Below, one piece after another: positions 13,858 through 25,500 of a DNA stretch of 64,000 bases. The position numbers and the translations under genes were made by a program. The stretch's first letter is position 1, and each line of letters opens with the position of its first letter. The notes beneath the pieces are model-generated. The model ran no database searches and was not told where the DNA came from. It was given only the letters and a program-made list of their open reading frames with translations. Source of the stretch: Macrostomum hystrix (lineage: Eukaryota; Platyhelminthes; Macrostomidae); contig CATNEN010000012.1 of NCBI GenBank assembly GCA_950097015.1, forward strand, positions 2,845,501-2,909,500. The letters are read 5' to 3'.

Positions 13858-14520
13858 GTGGGAGAGAATGGGAGTGAGAAAGAGTGGGAGAGAGAGTGGG
13901 AGTGAGTAGGAGAGAGTGGGAGAGTGGGAGAGAGTGGGAGAGTGGGAGAGAGAGTGAGAGATTGAGAGAGTGGGAGAGAATGAGAGAGTGGGAGAGATTG
14001 AGAGAGTGGGAGAGAGAGTGAGAGAGAATAGGAGAGAGTGGGAGAGTGGGAGAGATTGAGAGAGTGGGAGAGATTGAGAGAGTGGGAGAGATTGAGAGAG
14101 TGGGAGAGAGAGTGGGAGAGAGTGGGAGAGTGAGAGAGAATAGGAGAGAGTGGGAGAGTGGGAGAGTGGGAGAGATTGAGAGAGTGGGAGAGAATGGGAG
14201 AGGGTGGGAGAGAGTGGGAGAGAGTAGGAGAGAGTGGGAGAGTGAGAGAGAATGGGAGAGAGTGGGAGAGTGAGAGAGAATGGGAGAGAGTGGGAGAGTG
14301 AGAGAGAATGGGAGAGAGTGGGAGAGTGAGAGAGAATGGGAGAGGGTGGGAGAGAGTGGGAGAGAGTGGGAGAGAATAGGAGAGGGTGGGAGAGAGTGGG
14401 AGAGAATGGGAAAGGGTGGGAGAGAATGGGAGAGAATGGGAGAGTGGGAGAGAGGGAGAAAGGGAGAGAGAGCGGGAGAGTGGGAGAGAATGAGAGACTG
14501 GGAGAGATTGAGAGAGAGTT
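13858..14520. repeat. purine-rich GGGAGAGT-type array
   Basis: An irregular array of 8-10 bp words (GGGAGAGT, GGGAGAGA, GAATGGGAGA, GATTGAGAGA) covering about 660 bp. The + strand is almost pure purine plus T. The reverse complement reads CTCTCCCACTCTC, which resembles part of the 4.7-10 kb array unit. The + and - open frames here (Gly-Glu-rich or Leu-Ser-Pro-rich) follow from composition. Confidence 0.93.
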
Positions 14521-15845
14521 TGGACATAAATTTCAGGGGAAAGGGCAGTTGATATGTCCAACATTTCCTGTTCCAGCAAGCTTTCCCAAGAACACATCCG
14601 TCCGCATTTTTTGACTCTCTCCTGAAAGGAATCTAATGCTCGACAAGCGATGCGACTTCCTCTTTTTTCATGTAAAATTTCATAAACGTACAAGTAGCGA
14701 AGTTGATAAAACTGACCGACTCAAACTATTGGTAGTCTCTGTCTCAAGGTGGTCTCGCAAACTCTCCCACTGCCACTTCTTCCTCCTCAAAATTCACTAA
14801 AAAATCCCCATTTTAGCCACGCCCCACATTTCCCTGGCGTCAGTCAGCCGTCAACAATTCTGACGTTTTCCTTCCGAAACGAATTTTCTAGCCAAACTCT
14901 TCATAAGAGAGAAAGAGAGAAACAGGGGAGACCAGTGACTTCTGCGTGGCGTCGTGTGGATAGGTCCGAGAACTCCCTAGATAGGTCTAGAACAGTTCGA
15001 CAACCGGCTATTTCTCGGACCATTTCACTCAAATCTGGTCACTCAACCTGCAACTGCGACGCCATGCGCGGTTTAGTTTGGATATGAATGAAATTTGATT
15101 ATTAATTGACTAAATATAGGATTCAGTAGTGAAGAGACAGTGATTTGGTGTCTATTCTGTAAACACCCCGAACACTCTCGTGCTACACACAAAATCCCTC
15201 CAATCATTATTGGGGCCCATCACCTGTCAAACACTGGATTCAACATTTAACACGCCAAGTTATTTTTGACATCTCACCGTCTACTTAATCAATGAATTCC
15301 CAATAGACCCTGTGGCTTCATAAGCAGATACGAGATGTAATAAATCTATTGTGCTTCCTGATTTTCTATGCCAAAGCAAGCCAAAACATGCTTTCACACA
15401 CTGGCACATCTGAGGACACTGAATTCACAGGTAAAACCGTATTTTCACCCTTAAGGCTAGTAACTTATTCAACACACTCTTGCGTGTGTCTGCAAGTGTA
15501 ATACCCCCTTTTCTGCATATTGTTTTCTTTTCTTGAAATGTTTTTTTGCTTGCGGGCAGGTAAGAGAAGAAAAAGATTTTTTTGAGCTCACTTTGAGCTG
15601 TCTTCGCATCACGTATTCCTTGTGCAACAATTGCCAAACACCGCCCACTTGTGAATTGCCGCTAATTTGTTTGTAAGAAATGCGGGGCCTCAGGGCTTGC
15701 TTAACGGAAAACTTCAGCGGCAGTGAATAAAACAGAGAAATTATGCAGAGTTGTTGTCTTCAAACTCTTTTTAGAAGCAAAAGCCGGAAATGCAAATATT
15801 GTAGAAACAATGCGAACACGAATTGCAAACACTTTGGCTGTAATT
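14521..15845. other. unique stretch, no gene recognised
   Basis: 1.3 kb of complex DNA. Small open frames such as the one at about 14749-15087 (+) match no family, and no splice-connected coding pattern was found. Confidence 0.45.
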
Positions 15846-17635
15846 AAGCTCTGCCACCCCCCATAGACTGTCATTGAGCTCTGTCACTCCCATAGACTGT
15901 CATTGAGCTCTGTCACTCCCATAGACTGTCATTGAGCTCTGTCACTCCCATAGACTGTCATTGAGCTCTGTCACTCCCATAGACTGTCATTGAGCTCTGT
16001 CACTCCCATAGACTGTCATTGAGCTCTGTCACTCCCATAGACTGTCATTAAGCTCTGCCACCCCCCATAGACTGTCATTGAGCTCTGTCACTCCCATAGA
16101 CTGTCATTGAGCTCTGTCACTCCCATAGACTGTCATTGAGCTCTGTCACTCCCATAGACTGTCATTGAGCTCTGTCACTCCTATAGACTGTCATTGAGCT
16201 CTGTCACTCCCATAGACTGTCATTGAGCTCTGTCACTCCCATAGACTGTCATTGAGCTCTGTCACTCCCATAGACTGTCATTGAGCTCTGTCACTCCTAT
16301 AGACTGTCATTGAGCTCTGTCACTCCCATAGACTGTCATTGAGCTCTGTCACTCCCATAGACTGTCATTAAGCTCTGTCACTCCCATAGACTGTCATTGA
16401 GCTCTGTCACTCCCATAGACTGTCATTGAGCTCTGCCAACCCCCATAGACTGTCATTGAGCTCTGTCACTCCCATAGACTGTCATTGAGCTCTGTCACTC
16501 CCATAGACTGTCATTAAGCTCTGCCACCCCCCATAGACTGTCATTGAGCTCTGTCACTCCCATAGACTGTCATTGAGCTCTGTCACTCCCATAGACTGTC
16601 ATTGAGCTCTGTCACTCCTATAGACTGTCATTGAGCTCTGTCACTCCCATAGACTGTCATTGAGCTCTGCCAACCCCCATAGACTGTCATTGAGCTCTGT
16701 CACTCCCATAGACTGTCATTGAGCTCTGTCACTCCCATAGACTGTCATTAAGCTCTGCCACCCCCCATAGACTGTCATTGAGCTCTGTCACTCCCATAGA
16801 CTGTCATTGAGCTCTGTCACTCCCATAGACTGTCATTGAGCTCTGTCACTCCCATAGACTGTCATTGAGCTCTGTCACTCCCATAGACTGTCATTGAGCT
16901 CTGTCACTCCCATAGACTGTCATTGAGCTCTGTCACTCCCATAGACTGTCATTGAGCTCTGTCACTCCCATAGACTGTCATTAAGCTCTGCCACCCCCCA
17001 TAGACTGTCATTGAGCTCTGTCACTCCCATAGACTGTCATTGAGCTCTGTCACTCCCATAGACTGTCATTGAGCTCTGTCACTCCTACAGACTGTCATTG
17101 AGCTCTGTCACTCCCATAGACTGTCATTGAGCTCTGCCAACCCCCATAGACTGTCATTGAGCTCTGTCACTCCCATAGACTGTCATTGAGCTCTGTCACT
17201 CCCATAGACTGTCATTAAGCTCTGCCACCCCCCATAGACTGTCATTGAGCTCTGTCACTCCCATAGACTGTCATTGAGCTCTGTCACTCCCATAGACTGT
17301 CATTGAGCTCTGTCACTCCTATAGACTGTCATTGAGCTCTGTCACTCCCATAGACTGTCATTGAGCTCTGTCACTCCCTAGACTGTCATTGAGCTCTGTC
17401 ACTCCCATAGACTGTCATTGAGCTCTGTCACTCCCATAGACTGTCATTGAGCTCTGTCACTCCCATAGACTGTCATTGAGCTCTGTCACTCCCATAGACT
17501 GTCATTGAGCTCTGTCACTCCCATAGACTGTCATTGAGCTCTGTCACTCCCATAGACTGTCATTGAGCTCTGTCACTCCCATAGACTGTCATTGAGCTCT
17601 GTCACTCCCATAGACTGTCATTGAGCTCTGTCACT
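15846..17635. repeat. 29-bp satellite-like array, about 61 units
   Basis: A very homogeneous 29-bp unit: ACTGTCATTGAGCTCTGTCA followed by CTCCCATAG. It contains a GAGCTC palindrome. Variant units (TAAGCTCTGCCACCCCCC, GCTCTGCCAACCCCC, CTCCTATAG) recur in a fixed order. The CCACCCCCC variant lies near 16514, 16755, 16991 and 17224, spaced about 235-240 bp or eight units apart. This indicates a higher-order repeat. Stop codons are frequent and there is no coding potential. Confidence 0.97.
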
Positions 17636-19541
17636 ACCAACTACAGAATCTCGAGAATGTTATTCCCGCCCATAAACGTGCTGTTATAATTATTATAAAT
17701 TCAGTTTTTCTCAATTCTTGCAGCTCTATTCTTTATCCACAAAGGCTTTTCATCGTGCAACCCTCTGCTCCTTCCTTGGAGACGGTTGCTGCTTAGCTGC
17801 TTGTTAACTTGGCGACTAAAGCTAACTCATATTATTAGGGCGGGGAAAATGGGCGGAGAGCTGGGTCCTGGCAGATCCCTGTTTTCCAGCCGCAACCATC
17901 GGTCTTCCGCTTCCGGAAAGAAGCCGGAGGCAGACGGACCCAGCGGCAAATTTGCATTGCTCTTATTTTTTTCGTCTTGGAGAAAAGAATGAGAAAGAAG
18001 ACTCGGAGAATCTTTGAATCGGAACTCAAGGTAGGCGGAGTTTGATGGTAAATTTTCTATGGACTCAAAGCCAGCGGTGAATGAATGTGAATTATTTTCA
18101 ATGGTGTAACAGACAACCCACAATAGGGACACCCCGACCGAGAGCAGTATTTGGACAACAAGATAAGCTTTTAGAAGAACTTCATTGTAGTCTCAGAGAT
18201 GCTATTGTCCAAGAATATGCTGCAAAAGCTGCAAGCCAGAAATTAGCCAGAGGTGAATTTCTTCTCGATTGAAAAGAGGGAAATTATAAACATGCAGAAA
18301 TGCGCGAGACGAAAGCCTCGTTGAGACTTGCAACTCTCTTTCTTTTCTTCCCGACAATCCGGCAAAGCGGATGCTCTCAGTCCTGAAGCTGTCGGACCTC
18401 TGTCGGCTGTCACAATAGAGACAGTGCGGGCAGATACTGCTCAAAAGAGGATATTGGGATGAGGCGCCCTTTTCTTAGTTTAGAGAAGTTTTGCCCGCCG
18501 TCCTATTGAAGCTCTCAGCCAAAGTTAAGCCAAGCGAGTTGCAAGAAGTTTGCATTGCAGTTGAACAATTAGTCATTGTCACAAGAGAGCCGGGGGGGTG
18601 GCTGGGAGGCTAACTAGAATTGGGAACAGCTATAAGCGCCTATTTGTTCCCCCCGCAAGGATCAGACCAGGCTTGGAGAAGGATTTAATCTCTCTATATG
18701 GGGGATATGAGATCTGCCACTACACTTATTGCGCAGATAGCAGTTGCTGCCTCTGCCGCTGCTGCTGCTGCAATGAGAGCCGACTGGGGAGGCGGAGTTG
18801 GGGTTGGTCGGTCGGTAAACTCACTTATTTTGCAACAAAATAATCAAATACATTTCATAGAGACAGAGAGAGACAGAGAGAGACAGAGAGAGACAGAAGA
18901 CCTGCTGTGACAGGTGACACACACGGACCGCCAAAATGCTTCTGAGGGGAGTGGGGTCGGGTGCCTCTCCCGCGTGGAGTTTAACTTTAAGTCGGCGGCT
19001 TGATAGATAAGGGACCCCGACTGCTCAGCCGGGGGGGGGGAATGCGGGACTCATGGGATCATGAGGGTGGGGATTAGCCTGCCCGCTTGGCCGCCGCCGA
19101 GTTCACGGGGGCTGAAAGTGAGAAATCATTTTATATATTTCCTCTCTCTCCGCTGCAGAAATTGCGAAACAAAAAAGCCAACAATTGGCTTCTGCCTTCT
19201 CAGAAACATGCTCACGTGGGACGGAAAAACGGGGAAAAGTTAGGAAAGAATCCCAAATCCCGAGACTAAACCACGACAGCGCATTATGCCAGCTCCTTTA
19301 TATAATAAAATAATCCCCAGAACAGCTGGAGACAGGGCCGAAAGTAAATGGGATATTTTAGTCTTTCAAAAAGAAGAGAACAGGTGCAGCCCTTTCTGCT
19401 TTGATTTTTCCTTCTTTTTGTCTGCTCAATTTCCCCTGCGTACGGGAAAGGAACAAGAAGGCTTGGCGATTTAAACGAAATTGCTAGGAACCATCTTTCG
19501 ATGACAATACATATATACAATTATATTACTAATTAGTTTAA
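17636..19541. other. unique stretch, no gene recognised; small GAGACA microsatellite
   Basis: Complex DNA of moderate GC. A (GAGACA)n run lies near 18861-18899 and a G9 tract near 19032. Open frames of 60-100 codons on both strands match nothing I recognise and show no consistent codon bias. Undetected exons of a fast-evolving gene cannot be excluded. Confidence 0.4.
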
Positions 19542-19795
19542 TGTGGTCGGAGGTTCGATTCCCGACTCCACTGGAACAATTTGTGTCCTTTTAGCAAGAC
19601 ACTTAACTCTGCATTGCTTCAGTTCACCCAGCTGTTAAATGGGAACCAGCATCAGCTGGGCTAATTGAGGGTGGGTGTGGCGTCCCCCCAGTCCATGGAC
19701 TGAACAGCCGTATGCAGTCTTCAGGTGCGCCGCGCAAAAGATGCGGCTGTGCCTGTCGGCTGCACATCTGGCCCCATTGGGGCAGGTGTAATCAA
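19542..19795 (+). mobile_element. SINE family A, 5'-truncated copy
   Basis: Shares its sequence with the minus-strand copies near 58.6 and 59.3 kb. It begins inside the tRNA-like head at the box-B-like GGTTCGATTCC. A conserved body follows (AGACACTTAACTCTGC, CACCCAGCTGTTAAATGGG, CAGTCCATGGACTGAACAG), then a 3' part ending GGGGCAGGTGTAATC and AT-rich DNA. The body resembles the conserved central domain of widespread animal SINE superfamilies, which is family knowledge rather than a search result. Box A is missing, so this copy is dead for transcription. Confidence 0.8.
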
Positions 19796-20884
19796 TAATA
19801 TATTCAATGTTACTTTTATTTTTAAATCGAAAGAAAAAACTGAATATTGTTATTTAGATCCAATTTGCTCATGCGCAAATACTCATATTTTCAACTTCTA
19901 TATTTGGGTTGGTAGTTTCAAGGCTTCTAGAGAAGGCTTCATTGTTTAAGAGCTTCGTTATGTACAGACATGACAGTAGTTCAGTCTCTGAGCTAGTCAT
20001 TGTAGGCTATTATTTATATCAGCGCACACATTCAAACAAATATTATTAGAACAGGCCATCAATTTCAACAGTCGCCGGGGCAGATTAAAAAATAACAGAT
20101 TAAAGTCCCGGTTCGTCAAGGATTATAGTATTGGATCAATAGAAAAAAATCAATTAAAAATTTACAAATTATTGTTTAAAAAATTGTTTTTTTAATTACT
20201 GTGTTTTAACAAAGTGTCATTTTAGCATCTAGATAAGTTTCGGATTTGGATTAAAACTGTGAACTAAGAAAATTTAACTTCAATTGTGTAGACTTTATTC
20301 GTCAGAAAAATAGATTTTGTACAATAAAATTTGACCAAATTATCCAAATTAACAATTAACAATGGCTTTGTTTAACAAAAGCGAAGGCAGAGAAGAGTAT
20401 AAGGCCTATTAGACTATTCTTTTAATAATCTCTGTTTAGAAAAATTTAAGACAAGCTTGCAGCAATCAGATCTAGCAGAGAGTTACAGAAAAAGAACATT
20501 GCCATTTAGGGAGAGCTGTTGCTAGGTTCAGGCTGTTTCAGAAGGAATGGTTCAAAAATTTGAAACACTAAAAAAGGACAAAAGAAAAACTAGAAGCTGC
20601 TTGACAAATGATGACACAACTAATGCTTCACCTAGGAACTTTTAGTTTGTAGATGACAACAAGAACAGTATTATATAAGCTAACAAAAGAAATGCAACAA
20701 CAGCAACAATAACACTGAAAAGAAGCGAGCGCGGAAATAAGATAACAAATATACTATCCAGTTTTGTGTTAATGAATTAGCCATGATTTTGTGAAAGTTT
20801 CCTCTTAGCAATCAGTCAGTCTATAGTTCAGGGTTCCATTTTTGAGGACGGGGTCTGTCAAAGCTCTGTCAGCACTCATACAGC
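19796..20884. other. AT-rich 3' flank of the PRDM1-like gene
   Basis: Probable 3' untranslated and downstream DNA of the minus-strand PRDM1-like gene. A minus-strand AATAAA occurs at 20294-20299 (TTTATT on +), about 590 bp past the stop codon, and is a candidate polyadenylation signal. No other gene was seen. Confidence 0.4.
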
Positions 20885-22517
20885 TCAGTGCTCGGCTACA
20901 TCGGCATCGGCTTCGGCCACTTCTCCGTCTTCGTCGTTGTAGTCTTCGTTGTTGACTTCGCCATCCTCATCTGCGTCGTCAGCCGCGGCGGCTGCGTCCT
21001 CTTCCATGATGTCGTAGGGCTCCTGGCAGCGGAACTCGATGCTGTCCCGGCTGTCCAGGCTATTATCCGTGACGATGGAGTTGAGGATGGAGTTCAGGTC
21101 CGTCGCCAGTTCGCTGCCGAAGCAGGCGCCGGAGCGCCAGTGGGTCTTGAGGCCGCTGGCGCTGATGTACTTCTTGCAGCACTTCGGACACTCGAAGGGT
21201 CGCTCGTTGGTGTGCAGCCGCTTGTGCAGCTTCAAATGGACGAACTGGGTGAACTTGGCAGGGCAGATCTTGCAACTGAATGGCTTCTCGCCGCTGTGCA
21301 GTCGCATGTGGGTCTTCAAGTTGCTGGTGCTGCTGAACCGTTTGTGGCACACGTAGCAGGCGTGCGGCTTCTCGCCAGTGTGCACCAGGTTGTGCTTCTG
21401 CAGGTGGGCCAGCTGGGTGAAGCCCTTGTCGCACAGCTCGCATTTAAATGGCCTCTCGCCGGTGTGAGTGCGCAGGTGCACCTTCAGATTGGACAGCTGG
21501 CCGAAGCTCTTGAAGCAGACGTTGCACTCGTAGTGCATCTTGCCGTCCTTCTTGCGCAGCGGATAGGGCAGAGCGTGGCTGCCCCGACAGCCGCCGCCGC
21601 CTCCCGCTGAACTGTCCTCTGCGTTGGACGCAGAATCGCTAACAATCTCGCGGCGCCGTTGTCGGGGCCGACTGATGATCGGCGGGGACGACTCTTCGTG
21701 CTGTAGCTGCAGACCGGGAGGAGGCAGCGTCGGCGGAGCCCCAGACGATGCCGATGATGTGGACGCTGCGGCTCTTGGCGGACTGGACAGGACGGGGCGG
21801 CGGTGCGGGCTGTCGCCGTGCGCGGGAGGCGGTGGCAGATGCGGCGCTGGGATTGAATTCGCCAGCGAATGCGGCAACAGCGGCAGCGGCAGATGCGGAG
21901 GCGGCGGCGGCGGATGTGAAGGCGGACCCGGCGGCATCGGCGGCGCTTGCTGATTCGTTCGCGTCAAGCCGGTTGGCGTTGGAGGCGGCGGAAAGAACGG
22001 AAAGTTGAGGAGGCCCATGCTGGCGTACAGCTGGGACAGCAGCGGCAACGTCAGCGGCAGCGGCGGCCGCCCGCACGGGAACAGCGCCGCCGGGTCAGGG
22101 AAGTGCCTCGGCGGAAACTGAGGTGGTGGCGGCGGCGGCGGCGGCTGCGCAGGCTGCGGGTGTCCAGGCGGATGGCCGAACTCGCGGCAGTGCTCAGCCG
22201 CTGCCGCCGCCACTGCAGCTGCGGCAGTTGCCTGGAACAGCGGCGAATGTTGGCCTCCGAACATCGGCTGCTGCTGCTGATGCTGCTGATGATGATTTTG
22301 TGAATTCAACTCGCCGTATGGCCAGTTCAGCATGGCTTTGTGCGGTGGCAGGTGAGGCGGCATCGGCGGCCGCGGAAGTGACAGCGGAGATCTATGATGG
22401 TGCAGGGGGTGATGATACAGCGGCAGAGAAGAAGGCGCGAAGTTCGCTGCGGCAGCCGAAAGTGCCGATGCTAAGCTCGGATCGTTCGTCAGACGTTCTA
22501 TTGAGAATGGCAGTGCC

Positions 22518-22550
<33 letters not shown>

Positions 22551-25500
22551 GGCTCCTGCTTGATGCTGCTGGCTTGTTGTTGCTGTTTTGTTGCAAGTCT
22601 GTCAGCTCGTTGACCATGCGAGTCTGCTGAATGGATAAATCGATACAAAATTCTCATTTGTGCATTGCAGTCGCATTGTCTCTACTTTAACAAAGACCAG
22701 GTAATAAAATCCGGTTTAGCCCCGTCTCTGCTTTGTTATTCTACTCAAACGGATAGGGGGAATCCAGCTGAGCTTTATCTCAAATATGAAATCATCCGTA
22801 CCCCCCGTCCGCCGCCTCCGCCTCGGTGTTATCTGATGCAGACGGCTGTCTCATCTCGGAACAATGGGATCCGATAGGAGGGAAGTTTACAAAAGAAGGG
22901 GCCGTTTTGCAAAGAACCGAAGATTCTGCGTGATTCTGCGATGTTCAATTTTTGTTATCCCTATACTATTGATCCCTATCTAAGTTATCCCAACCAAAGT
23001 TATTCCAAATGTGAGTTATCCTTATCAAGCAATCCCTCTGTGATAATTCGCAGTCGAATCCCAAATCCTCACCCTCCAGGTTCAGGCGTCGCGCGTCGGA
23101 GTTCAGCAGCAGCTGCAGATCGGCGCCGTACCAGGCCACCAGCTCCATGTCGCAGGCCACAGTGTCGATGGTGTAAAAGTACAAGTCATCGCCGCGCATG
23201 GAGGCCACCAAATTGTAGTCTGTGGGCGATTGGCGCACGCAGGCCAACCAGTTGCACCGTCTCGGTGAGGTCACGTCGTAGTAGCTGACGTCACCCGACC
23301 CCGGACTGTACTGCTGCTGCTGAGGTGAGCTGCCTGACCGGAGTACCCTCCAGCACCTGTCCGTAGCAACCGTTACTATGGGCGCTTTCAGCGGACCGAA
23401 TCTGGTGCCTTTAGGAATTGCGTCGCGACTCCAAACAGTTGCGGCCTGAGGATTTAGAGGACAAAGAATTTTTTTTGGTTTTTTACCTCGTAGTTACTGA
23501 ATTCTACTGATCGGTCTGCCCGCATCCGCATATACCCTGGTCTCCGAGGATATTACACAATATCCTATTCTCAACTAAATGCGCCTAGTAACTGGGCAAA
23601 ATATTAGAATGCGTGCAAATAAGGAATGCTGATTTATGTTCGATGCCACCAAAAATCTGTTCCGACATTGCTGCGAAGCAGCTAATGTTAAGTGGCCCAC
23701 AAGCACTGAACCGGATGAGCACACGGATGCTCACGGAATGGCAGCAAAATGCGTGACAAGGCAGTGAGAGAAAGCATCACCGATGGGGCACAATGACCAT
23801 AGCTTTTTTAGTAGACTGGTGGGACTAATTTTTGGGATATTTCATCTCATCTTCTCATCCCACTCATTCTTCCTCACTAGCTTCCCGTTTTCTCCCCTCG
23901 GGTTGCTCGCCACTCCAGCCTCGCACTTCCTCCCTCATCTTGCTGTCCCCAAAAATTAATCCCCAATAAACTGAATCAACCCCGGGATTGGGATAATATC
24001 CCACAGCATCATCTGTCACACATCCCCCACCCCGATTGAGTCCACCTTTTTCTCCCCAATAATTTTTGCCTTTCACCTTGACGAGCGAGCTGGCCCCGCA
24101 CGCACTCGGCACTTGAACTTTTAATTAGGATTCGTAACTTTGATTGCGGAATCTAGACTAGCCAAAATTAGTCCCATATATTACGAAATCCCTTCAGGTT
24201 TCGGATAATTATCCAAGTAAAGGCTCGAAATTTTGACACATCCGCCAGTTTTCAACTATTTAGGAGGAACAGTAGAGTGTGATATTGGCCCCGCATTTCT
24301 GTTTGTTTGTGTGTGTTTCCTAGAATCTATCGCTATAACCGTGTTTTGATTGTGCAACCGCAGGATGACGTACTCTTTGTTCAACAGTTTGGCCCCCGAT
24401 TCAATATTGAACAATAAAAATTCCGGAGGCCAATATTAAATCAACGGTTATAGAACTGTAAGACCGTTGGAGTTCAACTTTGATTTCCCAAGCTAAAGGT
24501 CAGTGTTTTCATTTCTCACAGGTATAGCCAGCCCAGACCATCGCCTTATTGGTTATAGAGAAAATTCATTTTAACAGAGGTCAGGAATCTTTAGGGGCTT
24601 ATTTAAATTCATTGCTTTCGGGTGTGTGTGCGAGTGAGTGTTACGAGGGCTATACTAGGTGCCACTAAGCAAACAGAACCAAACCCGGCCCACTTTACTC
24701 ATCATATTAGTGTTTATTCTCTTCTTTCGCTGCCGAGAAGAACAGAAAACACAGCAACGATTTTCTTAGAGGCTGAAACTAAAATCTCATTCAGACAGCA
24801 GTGAAAGCAGTGGCAAAGCGAGAGCTGCTTCTAGGCTTTGAGCACACTGCTGCCAATCCGTTTGAGATTGGTCTCTTAGTGAGATTTTTCTCCTAGAAAA
24901 AGTAACAATAAGTGAGTCGAAGTTGATTGCCTACTCAAATTTGCACAAAAGCTTCTAGTAGCAGCAGCAAATTGGCACAAAGATTTTTCGAACTTGGGCG
25001 CTAAGGCTTCTCAAAGGTTGAGCATACAATGCTTTAGCCTAAGCCCCTGTCTCTAAGCACACACTAGCTAGTTAGGTGTGAGTGTGCAAGTGTTTCGAGC
25101 TGAGCTATCCATTGACTGACAGTGTCTATAAAATAGGTGTGGAAATGAATTTTTGGAATAGCATTTTCACTGTTCGCAGTTACTGCGAGTAAATCATGCG
25201 CTAGGATGCATGCAGTGCTTGAGAAAGAAACTACAGAAGCAAAATGTTGATAGACCTAGCTCATAAAAGGGATCCATCCATACGATGAAAGCTGGGAAGA
25301 AAATTGGTTTTATAAACTAAACAGCAGAAAATTGAGATCCTTGAAGCTGACGAGGATAGATGGAATTGAAGGCTAAAATGAAAAGCCAACTATTGACAAG
25401 TCTTCTGCCCGCCACCTACCCCCGCTGTCCTAGGTCATTTAATCTGCTCCAACGGTTCAAGTATAATGGGCAAACTGGCTTCAACTCTAAACTGTACCCG

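Noticed and set aside
15846-17635. Possible CRISPR array
   Set aside because: Repeats are directly adjacent with no unique spacers, the genome is eukaryotic, and no cas genes are present.
23461-23560. An extra small PRDM1-like exon just upstream of 23445
   Set aside because: A GAG/GTAAAA donor and open frame exist, but the conserved sequence joins the 28929 exon directly to 23445 in phase, leaving no need for it.
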